Of a stretch of DNA of 64,000 nt, positions 34,301 through 44,152 are shown one piece after another. Origin of the DNA: Cladophialophora immunda (lineage: Eukaryota > Ascomycota > Eurotiomycetes > Chaetothyriales > Herpotrichiellaceae); assembly GCF_000835495.1 (NCBI RefSeq), contig NW_015622542.1, positions 1,076,485 to 1,140,484 of the forward strand, given 5' to 3'. Made by a program: the position numbers and the translations under genes. The stretch's first letter is position 1, and each line of letters starts with the position of its first letter. Below the pieces are notes generated by a model, which was not told where the DNA came from, searched no databases, and saw nothing but the letters and a program-made list of their open reading frames with translations.

Positions 34301-37300
34301 CGGTCTGATCAGGGCGAAATTGAGCAGAAAAGCGTGGCTTGAATCAAGTGACGCCTTGACCTCTGGCGTCGAGGCTCATCGATAGAAACAATATTGCAGA
34401 CGCTGTTTGGGTCGCTGTCAAGCAAAAGAACGGGAGGGGGTCTGGTTTGACAAGGTACAAAGGGTCCTTCTTCCCCAACTCAATGCGAGGCAAAGACAGA
34501 TGATTTCAACCCGAGATTGGTCTCTCCTACGCATCTGGCAAGATGCATGCCTGGTTTCCCGGAACTTGGGCACAGATCTTGAATTCGAGTCTTTGGAGTT
34601 GGTGACAGACCACAGCTTCTGAGGCGCATCCATGGGCACCTCTGCACTACAGCTGCGAACTTGTGCAGACACCCCGCTGGTGGGACCTTCTACATTCAAG
34701 GAGTAGTGACTACACGCTCTGCCAATAAATTATCATCAATTGTCTATGATTTCTGGTGAGGATTTTCCACGTTACTAGATAGCGTTTCGTTCGAGGCAGA
34801 TGGGAAGCAGCCAGATGAAGCCCCAATGATTGTCAGAGCATCGGAGTTCTGATTCAGCATGAAATAAATGAAACAAATGTCCCTGTACAAAGGCCTGTTC
34901 ATGTTGCAGCTTGTCCTGGTTTGCTTTGAAAGTGCTGCTGGGAGAACTCGACACTATCAGCCCCTAGAAGAATATGTTTTTCGGGAAACGACCAAAAGGG
35001 AACCCATCAGTGAGAACCACTGCGAGAATCCATGTGGTAGAAATTGATACACTCATTTGAATTTTCAACGATTTCGATGTTGCGAGAAATCAATGGTAGG
35101 GACATAAAGGAGGGACGTTGGAGGATGGCCACAGTCTCCCATATATAAAGCCATCCACTGTTTGCATAACAAGCAACAGGTCTCACAAGAGATCAGGTCA
35201 TACACAAGTAGAACGTCTTCTGCATAGATTCCACGTACCCCTGGGGATTGCTGTTGTGTTCTACGCTGGGTGTACACCAGGAGCTCCCACATGGGAGCAA
35301 ACTTGGTTGCAACGATCAAGACGACGTCGGAGATGTTGTGAAGGTCTTCTCAAGCACCATCAGGCTGTAGGTACACAAAAGTTAACACCATACCTTTGAA
35401 ATGATGTGTGTAGCGTCATAGCGTCGTCTAGGAGGTCTGAAGTTCAAGGTTGTGTCAGGTTACGTAGAAAAGAGAAAGTATCCATTGCCAGGGAGGGAGA
35501 GGCGACAGCCCATGTCTCCGGCAGCGAAATCGGCGAGAGCCAGCAACTTCAAAACCACAACTTGGTCGCCCTAACTAGCTCCTTGGTAACTCTGTAGCTG
35601 ACTAGAAAAGTCGTGAAGCGAGGTGGAAGCACAGCGGTACTATGTAAGGCCGAAAGGTGGGAAGGTTATAGGAGTGTGGCCGTCTGAGACTGGTGCAGTA
35701 GTCAGGACTTCCTGCACCCAGAGTGTGACTCCAAGAACGGTGAAGCGTTCCTCATTGGGAAGTCCTGAGAGGTTCCATTGTCGTAGAATATATGTTGGTT
35801 CTATTGAATAGATTTTGCACTTCCCTTTTGAAAAAGTTGGTGATGGTTTGATGGGATATGGCCCTTCCTGTAGCCCATGACTCCTTGTAAAATCTGCCAC
35901 ATATTTGTGAAGGCTCAGGAGATTGTGCTCCATCTCTCGTGAGACCTACTCTCGCGACGGACTCGGCCTGTCTCACAATAGCTGGCATTCTGTCGAGCCT
36001 ATTATGGGGTCCAGAGTCGAAAATGCGCGGTTGCACGAGGGAGCACATCTACTGGCAGCTACTTAGAGCAGTGACCCGTAAAAGACCATGGCTGAAAATA
36101 TCTCCTCGACTTTCTTGCTCAGTAGACGACAGCCATGCTGGCGCAAGAGCTGGTGGTCGTGTTGGAGCGTTCCCTTAGCCAGGCTGCAGAAGTAGTTGAA
36201 AGGGGCGATGGGACGAACGAGTCTCTATACGGGCCAGTCGGATTCCTGCTGGTCTCCTAGAATAACTCTGAATGAGCAAGTCCCAAGTTGGAGTAATGAA
36301 ATTAACCCGTAGGGACGGCCATGGGGTGTTGTGATGCAAGCTCAACTCAGCAGATCTGGCTCACCATGTGGATATAACACGAAATAGAACAGTGTGCACG
36401 CAATGCAGAGACAGTCAATTTCTGCGGCCCTTCGGAGAAGCCATGACTGGTGTCCGAGGGCCGTTTTCGCTTTGGTGTCGTGGTGGTGAGGTCTCCCCGG
36501 CGATCGTTGGTTTTACGTTAATTCGATTACCAGATGCGGTTTGGATTCAAGGTGACCAATATCTTGCTAATCAGCCCGGTATGAGGTCGATGACGATTGA
36601 GATTGCCGGCACTTGCAGCCTTCGCTCAGGGGCTCCGCAGACCTGGTGGGCAGTGGGCACCAGAGGCAGTCCACGCTGGAAGAGGCTCCTTGGGGCCAGC
36701 CCAACGCAAGCATGTTGACTGAGGATGCCCATGCCCTCCTAGCGAGACAACCGAAGCGTCTCGTCACCGCCTGGGCCCTGGAAGCGACCTTCGTGGTTCT
36801 TGCCGATCGTCCCAAATGGCTTGCATCCAGGTAGCCAGTCACAAAGACCATGCCCAGTTCCTCTCCCCTAGTCTGCATGGTAGTCAGGCTCTGGGTTTGG
36901 TGGAAGCCAACGGTTGACGGTCAGAGGTTGCAGTTCTGCTACGACATGGTACAGTGCCACACGCGCGTGGCCGATACCAAGGAGGATGTGCTGCCGCTCG
37001 CAATATGGAGCTTCATTCAGCCTTCCGAGTGCTGAAAGCCTCAATGGTTCCCCATTCTGGATGATGGCCGGATACGAGGCCATGGCCAACTTTGGCCAAC
37101 AGCCACCTGCGACGTGAGTCAGCCAGGATGAGGCGAGGACGGAGCAGCGAAGCGATCCCAACCTGACCCCAGAGACGGTGACGGAACAAAGTCGCCGGAG
37201 TTGGAGAAAATCGTGCATTTGAGGGAGGAGATTGAGTTGCTTGCTTCGTGCCCTTCACACGAGTTCAAGCTGGTCTCTTTGGAGACATCACATCGTTGTT

Positions 37301-38122
37301 GAACGCCGTCGGGTGTTCGATCAAGACATGACCTGCAAACACACAGACCGATCCTGTATGGGCACATTGCTAACAGACCTGCAGTCACACTGACCAGAGC
37401 AAACCCCGAGTCCTGCCTCACTGATCATTGCCGCGCCTGGACTCTCGCACACGAGGCGAATGTGCGTTCCGAATTCAAAACTTGCTGTTCTCTAGGCTGG
37501 AAGAAGGTGGAACAAAGACTTGACAAGCCATTGTCGGTGCCTGATACATATTTGTTGAGGTCGCTATGGAACCGGTACTTCAATTTGCGAAGCTGTCGTG
37601 GGTCATGTTGGAGGGGTTGTTATCAACCCATCGACAGCCTCTCGGAACCGCGTCAAGGTGGAAACGTCAAGTGATGAGCCAACCATAAGCATTGCTCGGC
37701 CTGGCACAAGTTTCCTCGAGCATAGCATCTGACATGGGATTTGAACAAGCCGACGTCAGTATACACCAGGCGGTCGCTGTATCGAAGCGAGACTTGACGA
37801 GGCTCCATGCCGACCGCAATATCACCTAAGCTTCAATTGAATACACCTCTGTCTGACGAAGCGAAGGAATTCTAGCGGCTGGCCTGCCACAATCTTACAA
37901 TGTTTTCAACAGAGAACGGGTCGATTGAACTTTGCGACGGCCCCGATGAAGAAACTGAGCCCGCTGGACACTACGGCCGTGGAAGAGAACGCCGATAGTA
38001 GTTCAACCACAAGGCCAACTTTTTCATTCCGTTCGTCGATCATAGAAGTTATGCAGGAGTATGTTTAGGAAAGAGACTTGGGCTCATAGATAGTACCACA
38101 TGTTTGACAATTTCATGGATGG

Positions 38123-40591
38123 TTATTTGCCCAAAACCTCTTTCTCGAGTTGTTGCAGAGCCGCCTCGTATCTCTTTCTGAGGTCTACTCCCTCAACGCT
38201 CAAATTCAGCTTCGAAATCTTGGTCTGCCTATTGATCGAAACGCCGTCGTTCCCTGTTCCCGACATTGTGTGCTTGGCTTTGCCTCCGATCTCACGCCAA
38301 AACCAGGCTGCTTCCCTATGTTCAACGAATGTCCACGCATGGCCGACTCTGCCAGCCCGGGCAGTTCGGCCTACGCGATGCACATAGGTCAAAGGACTGT
38401 TTGGCACATCGTAGGAGACGACATGTTCGAGACCTGGCACATCCAGCCCACGAGAGGCGCGGTCTGTGGCAATCAAGATTGATATCTTGGACCTGCGGAA
38501 AGATGCCAATGCCCGTCGTGATGAGGCAGACGAGGCAGTGCTGCGCGTCAGGGTCGAAATTCGAGAAGCGAAAAGAGGGTCGATGATACATAATAACCGA
38601 CAGAGTCTGGTAGCTGACGCGGTCGAGCGGGTAAAAACCAAAGCTCGGGGTCCCGCTGTCGTCCCTTGACTCTCTGAGACCTTCTTCGCGGCGAGGCTGG
38701 TAGCCGTCAACCTTCCCCGCGAGCCTGATTGAGCATCCGTAGCCGACCCACGCTCGTCTTCTGAAGATGTCAGGGATTCTGAGCTAGATTCTGAGGACGA
38801 AGTGGACTCGGATTCCACATCTGGTTCCAGTGAAGAACGTCCAATGCTGTGGTCCGGCTTCAAGGACGTAGGAGGCAGTGCGATATGACTGTGAAGAAGC
38901 TCCAGAAGATATAACGGCTTTTCGGCACCATTAGTGACAGGAACCACGGCCTCTTTGAGGGTCTCTGGCAGATAGACAACTTCACTGTCTTTTTGCGGCT
39001 GCTCATCAAGCCGTTCTGGCAGGACGTCGACTCCGGCTGCTCTTGCGTTTTCTTGAGTACCACCGAGCACGATCAGCTTCGGGTTCCATAATCCCAGACT
39101 ATTGAGCTTCGATAGATCTCGGGTCATGGTTGCAGAAAGCAGCATCTTGGTGACATTTCGTCTTGGGAGTGCCATCCTCATGTGGCGGAGAATCTGATCC
39201 CTTCCCGAGGTTGCCGTCCGTGACTCTAAGGCTGGTTTGACGGCAGCAATCCACTCCTGATAGCTTTCATTGAGCAATCGGTCTGCTTCATCCACAACGA
39301 GCCACTTCACATCGTCAAGAGTGAAGCCTAAGGTAGACTTGAGATGATCGACTAATCGACCGGGCGTCGTAATCAGCACGTCTACCTTGGACCTATAGCG
39401 TGTGACATAGCCCATCGCCTCCATCGGGTCCGTATCTTTCGCATTTTGAGCCAGCCTTGATAGCGAAAAGTCGGCCCAGTCGATGGGACGCTGTTGCCAC
39501 CGCTCGTATTCCTCTGGATCGTAGATCTTTTCTTCCTTCATCAGCAGATCTCGCTCTTCGGTGAGAGATTTACTCCCCACGGCGGTTGCAAACTTGATAG
39601 AAGTTCCTGCCGCACAAGCATCGCACAGATCCCGTACCTGCTTCACAAGCTCTCGTGTGGGGACAACAATGACAGCCCTGAGCTTTGTACCTGGGATATC
39701 CTTCAAATCGGCCACAATGGGTAAAACGTAGGAGAGCGTTTTACCAGAGCCCGTAGCAGCCGATACGCAAAGGTCGCCGGAGTGATGAGAGGGACCATCA
39801 AGGATTAATGGTAGTACTGAGGCTTGTATTGGTAATGCATGTCGCAGTCCCAGTCTTCTTAAATTGTCTAACAACGGCTCCCGGATTCCGAGTGATCCGA
39901 AAGTCGAGGTCGAATCCAACGGGACAATCAATGGATTCTCTTGCCAAGGTGGAAGGATAGAGTAGTTTGGTTTCTCTGAAACTACATCTATCTGCTCTGG
40001 TTGAGGTATGGGTTCAAGACCATGAAGTTCTGCGGGCGGTTCGTCCGAGGCTGTGTCGATCATGGTTTCCACCTGATCCTGTTGCCTTACCTTTGCATAC
40101 TTCGTGAGCAGTGCGGTGTGCTTCTGTGCGTGTGCTGCGACTTGTCCCTCCTCTTCCTGTTCACCCGTCGTCCCTCGCTTCTCCTTCTTTCTCTTCTTCT
40201 TTGTCATGTTGTCGCGTTCTCGTTGATTCCCATCTCCCAAGTCGGAATTCTCGTGTTGCAGTGCATTCGAGGTCTTTGATTTAACTGTAACTGAGGGAGT
40301 CTCAGACCCTGCAGCCTCCGTAACGCGATATTTGTCCAAGATTCCCTTCCCCGTTACAAATGAGGAGTCTTCAGCGGTCACGGCGGCTGTCTTTGCAACA
40401 GGAAGGGGAGAGGTGTCAATGGGCCGATCTGGTGTCTTTGAAGTCTTCAGCTTCTTGCGTCTCTTCTCCTGGATCGGCGCATCTCGGTCTCGCTTGCGCT
40501 TGTCCCCGCTGGACTTAGGTTTCTCGGTGATGTCTGCGAGGCCATCGGTCTTTGTCGTAGAGGGCACGTAGCGCGAATAGAAGCCAGACAT
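38123..40591 (-). CDS. DBP6: DEAD-box ATP-dependent RNA helicase DBP6 (DDX51)
   Basis: A single exon encodes 822 residues. The first 210 residues are Lys/Glu-rich and basic, as in nucleolar helicases. Motifs seen: the F-X17-Q type region (TFGSLGIREPLLDNLRRLG), motif I AATGSGKT at 278-285, Ia PTRELVKQV, DEAD at 434-437 inside VVDEADRLL, SAT at 486-488, then a long acidic Ser/Glu insert (ESTSSSESSSESLTSSEDE) and the second RecA domain with LIATDRASRGLDVPG and HRVGRTARAG. The DEADRLL form and the insert fit Dbp6, a 60S ribosome-assembly factor acting early in the nucleolus. The gene is divergent from GPI3 across 327 bases. Confidence 0.92.
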   Translation of the reverse strand: MSGFYSRYVPSTTKTDGLADITEKPKSSGDKRKRDRDAPIQEKRRKKLKTSKTPDRPIDTSPLPVAKTAAVTAEDSSFVTGKGILDKYRVTEAAGSETPSVTVKSKTSNALQHENSDLGDGNQRERDNMTKKKRKKEKRGTTGEQEEEGQVAAHAQKHTALLTKYAKVRQQDQVETMIDTASDEPPAELHGLEPIPQPEQIDVVSEKPNYSILPPWQENPLIVPLDSTSTFGSLGIREPLLDNLRRLGLRHALPIQASVLPLILDGPSHHSGDLCVSAATGSGKTLSYVLPIVADLKDIPGTKLRAVIVVPTRELVKQVRDLCDACAAGTSIKFATAVGSKSLTEERDLLMKEEKIYDPEEYERWQQRPIDWADFSLSRLAQNAKDTDPMEAMGYVTRYRSKVDVLITTPGRLVDHLKSTLGFTLDDVKWLVVDEADRLLNESYQEWIAAVKPALESRTATSGRDQILRHMRMALPRRNVTKMLLSATMTRDLSKLNSLGLWNPKLIVLGGTQENARAAGVDVLPERLDEQPQKDSEVVYLPETLKEAVVPVTNGAEKPLYLLELLHSHIALPPTSLKPDHSIGRSSLEPDVESESTSSSESSSESLTSSEDERGSATDAQSGSRGRLTATSLAAKKVSESQGTTAGPRALVFTRSTASATRLCRLLCIIDPLFASRISTLTRSTASSASSRRALASFRRSKISILIATDRASRGLDVPGLEHVVSYDVPNSPLTYVHRVGRTARAGRVGHAWTFVEHREAAWFWREIGGKAKHTMSGTGNDGVSINRQTKISKLNLSVEGVDLRKRYEAALQQLEKEVLGK

Positions 40592-40918
40592 GTGGCTGCA
40601 CGACTGGGGCTAGAAAAGCTGTTGTGCGAGGACAGGCAGACTGTGTTCGACTGTGGTGCGGGCTTGGGCCTCACAGATGAGTTTGTGGTTGTCGAAAAAA
40701 GTCTCACAATTTCGCCGGCAGAATTTCCTCACCGCCTTCGGGCTGGTGTTGACCGAGTTGGCCCCTTTTCCTCCATCTTGCGGCTCTCGATTGCTGACCA
40801 TCTTCCCAGTGACACTATCTATAGGACGCAATCGTGGTCATTGATGGCTCCGACGTTGTGTGTGGCATGTTTTCCTCGACGCCCCAGTGACATCAGATGA
40901 GACAAGGGTCTGGCCACG
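40592..40918. promoter_or_regulatory. Shared divergent promoter region of DBP6 and GPI3
   Basis: The 327 bases lie between two outward-facing start codons. No other gene is supported here, so both transcripts must start in or near this interval. Confidence 0.55.
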
Positions 40919-42424
40919 ATGCCTTACAACATTGCCATGGTCAGCGACAACTTCTTCCCCCAGCCCGGCGGAGTGGAAAGCCATATGTATCAGCTGTCTA
41001 CCAAGCTGATCGATCGTGGGCACAAGGTTGTGGTGATCACGCACGCGTACAAAGGCCGCACCGGCATCCACTACCTGACAAATGGACTGAAGGTCTACCA
41101 TGTTCCCTTTCTAGTCATCTACCGAGAGACAACCATGCCCACGGTCTTCTCGTTCTTTCCCATCTTCCGCAATATCGTCATCAGGGAGGAAATCCAGATT
41201 GTTCATGGCCATGCGAGCCTGAGCAGCTTTTGCCACGAGGCTATTCTTCACGCTCGAACAATGGGTCTGCGCACCGTCTTTACCGATCACTCACTCTTTG
41301 GATTCGCAGACGCTGCCTCCATCTTAACGAACAAACTACTGAAGTTTACCCTGAGCGATGTCGACCATGTCATCTGTGTGAGCCACACATGCAAGGAAAA
41401 TACCGTTCTTCGAGCGTCTCTCGACCCGTTGATGGTTTCCGTGATACCTAATGCCGTGGTTGCCGAGAACTTTCAACCCAAGTCATACGTGCCCAAGTCA
41501 GACAACGATCCCGGCTACATGAGGCCCCGGCCACTTCCCCAGCGCCTTGGCCCTGGAGACACGATAGTGATTGTGGTCATTTCCCGACTCTTCTACAACA
41601 AGGGAACCGACCTTTTGATTGCAGCAATCCCACGAATCCTTGCCGCGCATCCCAATGTCCGCTTCATCATCGCCGGCTCAGGGCCGAAAGCCATCGATCT
41701 GGAGCAGATGCTCGAACGGCGCATGCTTCAAGACAAAGTGGAGCTGCTGGGGCCCGTCCGCCATGAGGAAGTCCGTGATGTGATGGTCAAAGGGCATATC
41801 TACCTACATCCAAGCTTGACCGAGGCCTTTGGGACGGTCATTGTGGAAGCCGCGAGTTGTGGGTTGTACGTGGTTTGTACCCGAGTCGGAGGCATACCTG
41901 AGGTGCTTCCGGCACACATGACAACCTTTGCTAAGCCTGAGGAGGACGATCTGGTGGTGGCGACTGGAAAGGCTATTGCTGCTTTGCGCTCGGGCAAGGT
42001 AAAGACTGAACGATTCCACGACCAGGTCAAGATGATGTATTCTTGGACCGACGTTGCGCAAAGAACCGAACGGGTGTATGACGGCATCACGGGCGCAATT
42101 ACCGAACAAGAATTTTACGGTCAACATGCTAACGCCCCCTGGAGCGCCTCCCGTGTTCGGGGATACGCACTGATTGATCGATTGAAACGATACTATGGAT
42201 GCGGTATATGGGCTGGGAAGCTATTCTGCCTCTGCGTTATCATCGACTATCTGATATTCCTGTTCCTGGAGATCTGGGCCCCCCGATCGCGCATCGACGT
42301 AGCGCGATCTTGGCCACGGAAGCCCTTCATCAATGATAAGAACAAGCCCGTGGAGAACGGCACATATCGTCGACGAGGTACAGATGTTATGGACCGACGG
42401 AATGGTAGTCTTGTCATGCGATGA
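40919..42424 (+). CDS. GPI3: GPI-GlcNAc transferase catalytic subunit GPI3 (PIG-A)
   Basis: A single exon of 501 residues. The protein starts MPYNIAMVSDNFFPQPGGVE and continues with the family segments FTDHSLFGFADAAS and VSHTCKENTVLRA. It is a GT4-type glycosyltransferase with the EX7E pair E302 and E310 in LTEAFGTVIVEAA, and a sugar-nucleotide binding loop FIIAGSGPK. Near the C-terminus (about 440-458) there is one hydrophobic segment (LFCLCVIIDYLIFLFLEI), the usual ER anchor of this subunit. It performs the first step of GPI-anchor synthesis, moving GlcNAc from UDP-GlcNAc to phosphatidylinositol on the cytoplasmic face of the ER. The family is usually 450-500 residues long, so the model is full length. 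Confidence 0.95.
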   Translation: MPYNIAMVSDNFFPQPGGVESHMYQLSTKLIDRGHKVVVITHAYKGRTGIHYLTNGLKVYHVPFLVIYRETTMPTVFSFFPIFRNIVIREEIQIVHGHASLSSFCHEAILHARTMGLRTVFTDHSLFGFADAASILTNKLLKFTLSDVDHVICVSHTCKENTVLRASLDPLMVSVIPNAVVAENFQPKSYVPKSDNDPGYMRPRPLPQRLGPGDTIVIVVISRLFYNKGTDLLIAAIPRILAAHPNVRFIIAGSGPKAIDLEQMLERRMLQDKVELLGPVRHEEVRDVMVKGHIYLHPSLTEAFGTVIVEAASCGLYVVCTRVGGIPEVLPAHMTTFAKPEEDDLVVATGKAIAALRSGKVKTERFHDQVKMMYSWTDVAQRTERVYDGITGAITEQEFYGQHANAPWSASRVRGYALIDRLKRYYGCGIWAGKLFCLCVIIDYLIFLFLEIWAPRSRIDVARSWPRKPFINDKNKPVENGTYRRRGTDVMDRRNGSLVMR

Positions 42425-42616
42425 AATGACAAACTGGACGCCCTGGAACCTCGGATCGGAAATGCCCCCGTGCTTGATGCCCCGCTAGCTAAGCCGACGT
42501 TCACAACTTGCAATGGAGCTCTCCACAAAGAAATGAATCTTCCTGAAATCGACCGTTCAAAGCAGATGGCAGACCTCATTAAACACTCAACCCACCAATA
42601 AGAGAGACCCTGCACC

Positions 42617-43555
42617 ATGACCTGGCCAGCCTTGCCAAATCGCGCTGCTTATTTGGCCATCAGGAACGGAAAGCGTCGAAATGCTCTGTCTCTAGCCGTC
42701 CTACGTGATCTGCGTGACCAATTGCACGCATACAACAGATCACCCATTGACGGCCAAGTGAGAATACTTCCCCCGTTCAAACCGGGCATCCTCGACGAGT
42801 TAGAAGTGGCCGCAAAGGACGAAAATTCCGAAGCTGCAAGAGAACATGGATGGCTTCTTGACATCGAACGGTGGCAGGAGCATCGACGGGGACTCCCCAA
42901 TGTTATCGTCTTACGCACCGAGGGACCTGTGTTTTCATCGGGCCACGACTTGGGCGAGCTACGAAGACTAAGCCATGATGAAGTAAAGGAGACGTTCGCC
43001 CTCTGCGCCGAAGTCATGTCGTTAATCAGACGCTCTCCAGCCCCGGTGATCGGGTTTATCCAAGGCCTGGCGACTGCTGCCGGGGCCCAGCTTGCTCTGA
43101 CGACGGATCTCCCAATGGCGTGCGCTTCAACTCAATTCCGCCTGCCCGGAGCATCCTTAGGGCTGCCTTGCACATCTCCATCCACAGCCGTTTCGCGCAG
43201 ACTGGGGCATGCATTTACCTACCGGATGCTAGCTTTGGCCGAGCCAGTCCGGGCCGACCAGCTCCCAGGAGGGGCAGTTGAGGTGTTTCCAGATGAGGCA
43301 GCTCTGGAGATGCGGGTGGCCCAAATAGTTAGTCAGTTATCAGAGAAGACGGCCGCGCAGCCACAGGCGTTGGGCAAATGGGGATATTGGACACAGCTGG
43401 GTCTCTCCGGGGCCGCCTCCGCATCCGGCGGTGATGGATATGAGGATGCAGTGGCATGGACTGGCAGGCTCATGGCTCTCCATGCGAGATCTGCGGATGC
43501 CAGGGAAGGCATCAATGCCTTTTTTGAAAAGAGGCCGGCTGTGTGGAAGCTCTAA
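42617..43555 (+). CDS. Enoyl-CoA hydratase/isomerase-like protein, ECHDC3 type
   Basis: A single exon of 312 residues with a crotonase fold: VIVLRTEGPVFSSGHDLGEL supplies one oxyanion-hole region, and GFIQGLATAAGAQLALTTD the other. In classical hydratases the two catalytic glutamates sit in the GGGCELA and PEI/PE contexts; here the first place is Q (GAQLA) and the second G (LPGASLG), so neither is kept. This pattern is that of the ECHDC3 branch, whose members are mitochondrial in animals and may not hydrate enoyl-CoA. The N-terminus (MTWPALPNRAAYLAIRNGKRRNALSL) carries the first strand directly, and a clear import signal is not visible. A 40-residue insert (PPFKPGILDEL...RWQEHRRG) follows the first strand. 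Confidence 0.85.
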   Translation: MTWPALPNRAAYLAIRNGKRRNALSLAVLRDLRDQLHAYNRSPIDGQVRILPPFKPGILDELEVAAKDENSEAAREHGWLLDIERWQEHRRGLPNVIVLRTEGPVFSSGHDLGELRRLSHDEVKETFALCAEVMSLIRRSPAPVIGFIQGLATAAGAQLALTTDLPMACASTQFRLPGASLGLPCTSPSTAVSRRLGHAFTYRMLALAEPVRADQLPGGAVEVFPDEAALEMRVAQIVSQLSEKTAAQPQALGKWGYWTQLGLSGAASASGGDGYEDAVAWTGRLMALHARSADAREGINAFFEKRPAVWKL

Positions 43556-44152
43556 GTATCCACAATGCCGGGGGTCTCTCTGCGCCAGTGTCTCATGAGA
43601 TGATACTGGGAGTTGATTGAACGGCAGAGTGTCTTCTCCTGGCATCGTGATACCAGCCTCATCGGCTGTGTTAAATGAAAGGACGATTTTGAAGTGATTA
43701 CGAAGTGCGGAATCTTCAACAGCGCGAGGTCTCGAACCTCGCGCACCAGTAGCATACCTGGGAATAGTTAAGCCTGCCTACCTGCGTATCTGCCTAGCTA
43801 CCCACGCTGCATGTGCGTAGCGAGCTGCTGCGAACCTAGCGGGCCCTGCCGGCCTTTGGGGGCGAACTCGTTACTACTCGTAGGTACTCGGGCGACCGCA
43901 CCAGCCTAGTGAGCCTCACCAGCCAAATCCAATTGGGGCGGCAAGGCCCCCGTTGGTGCTGTCCCTGCTTCACCCACAGCCAACCCACAGTCAACCCGCC
44001 CGGTCAGAATTTCGCCCGTTTCTCCCGCTGGAATCAACCGAAGTGCCCCTCCTCCACGATCATCACCAAAGGAGGGCAAAAAAAAGTAATCTCTACACAT
44101 TTCCCATTATCCCTAGGACAATGCCAGAATCCTCAAGGGGACGAGATTTTCA
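43556..44152. other. Spacer between the ECHDC3-like and OSGIN-like genes
   Basis: No gene is supported. It holds a perfect 9-bp inverted repeat with a 5-base loop at 43722-43744, and a TACC/TAGC-rich stretch at 43770-43810. Confidence 0.55.
43722..43744. repeat. Perfect inverted repeat resembling a tRNA T-arm
   Basis: GCGCGAGGT and its exact complement flank a five-base loop (CTCGA). On the minus strand the inner part reads CGAGG-TTCGAGA-CCTCG, which matches a tRNA T-stem and T-loop. I could not find matching acceptor, D or anticodon arms around it. Confidence 0.5.

Larger units (their letters stand above)
29202..38122. other. Gene-poor block of about 8.9 kb
   Basis: Apart from one unexplained ORF (29644-30696), I see no gene, transposon or tRNA. 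Frames are short and lie on all six frames alike, with no recognisable domain. Two microsatellites sit at its left side. I saw no long terminal or inverted repeats by eye. It could be decayed repeat DNA, non-coding transcription or plain spacer. Confidence 0.5.

Noticed and set aside
32636..36922. Similar 20-base strings near 32640 and 36900 as a possible dispersed repeat
   Set aside because: The match is short, has two indels and does not extend on either side.
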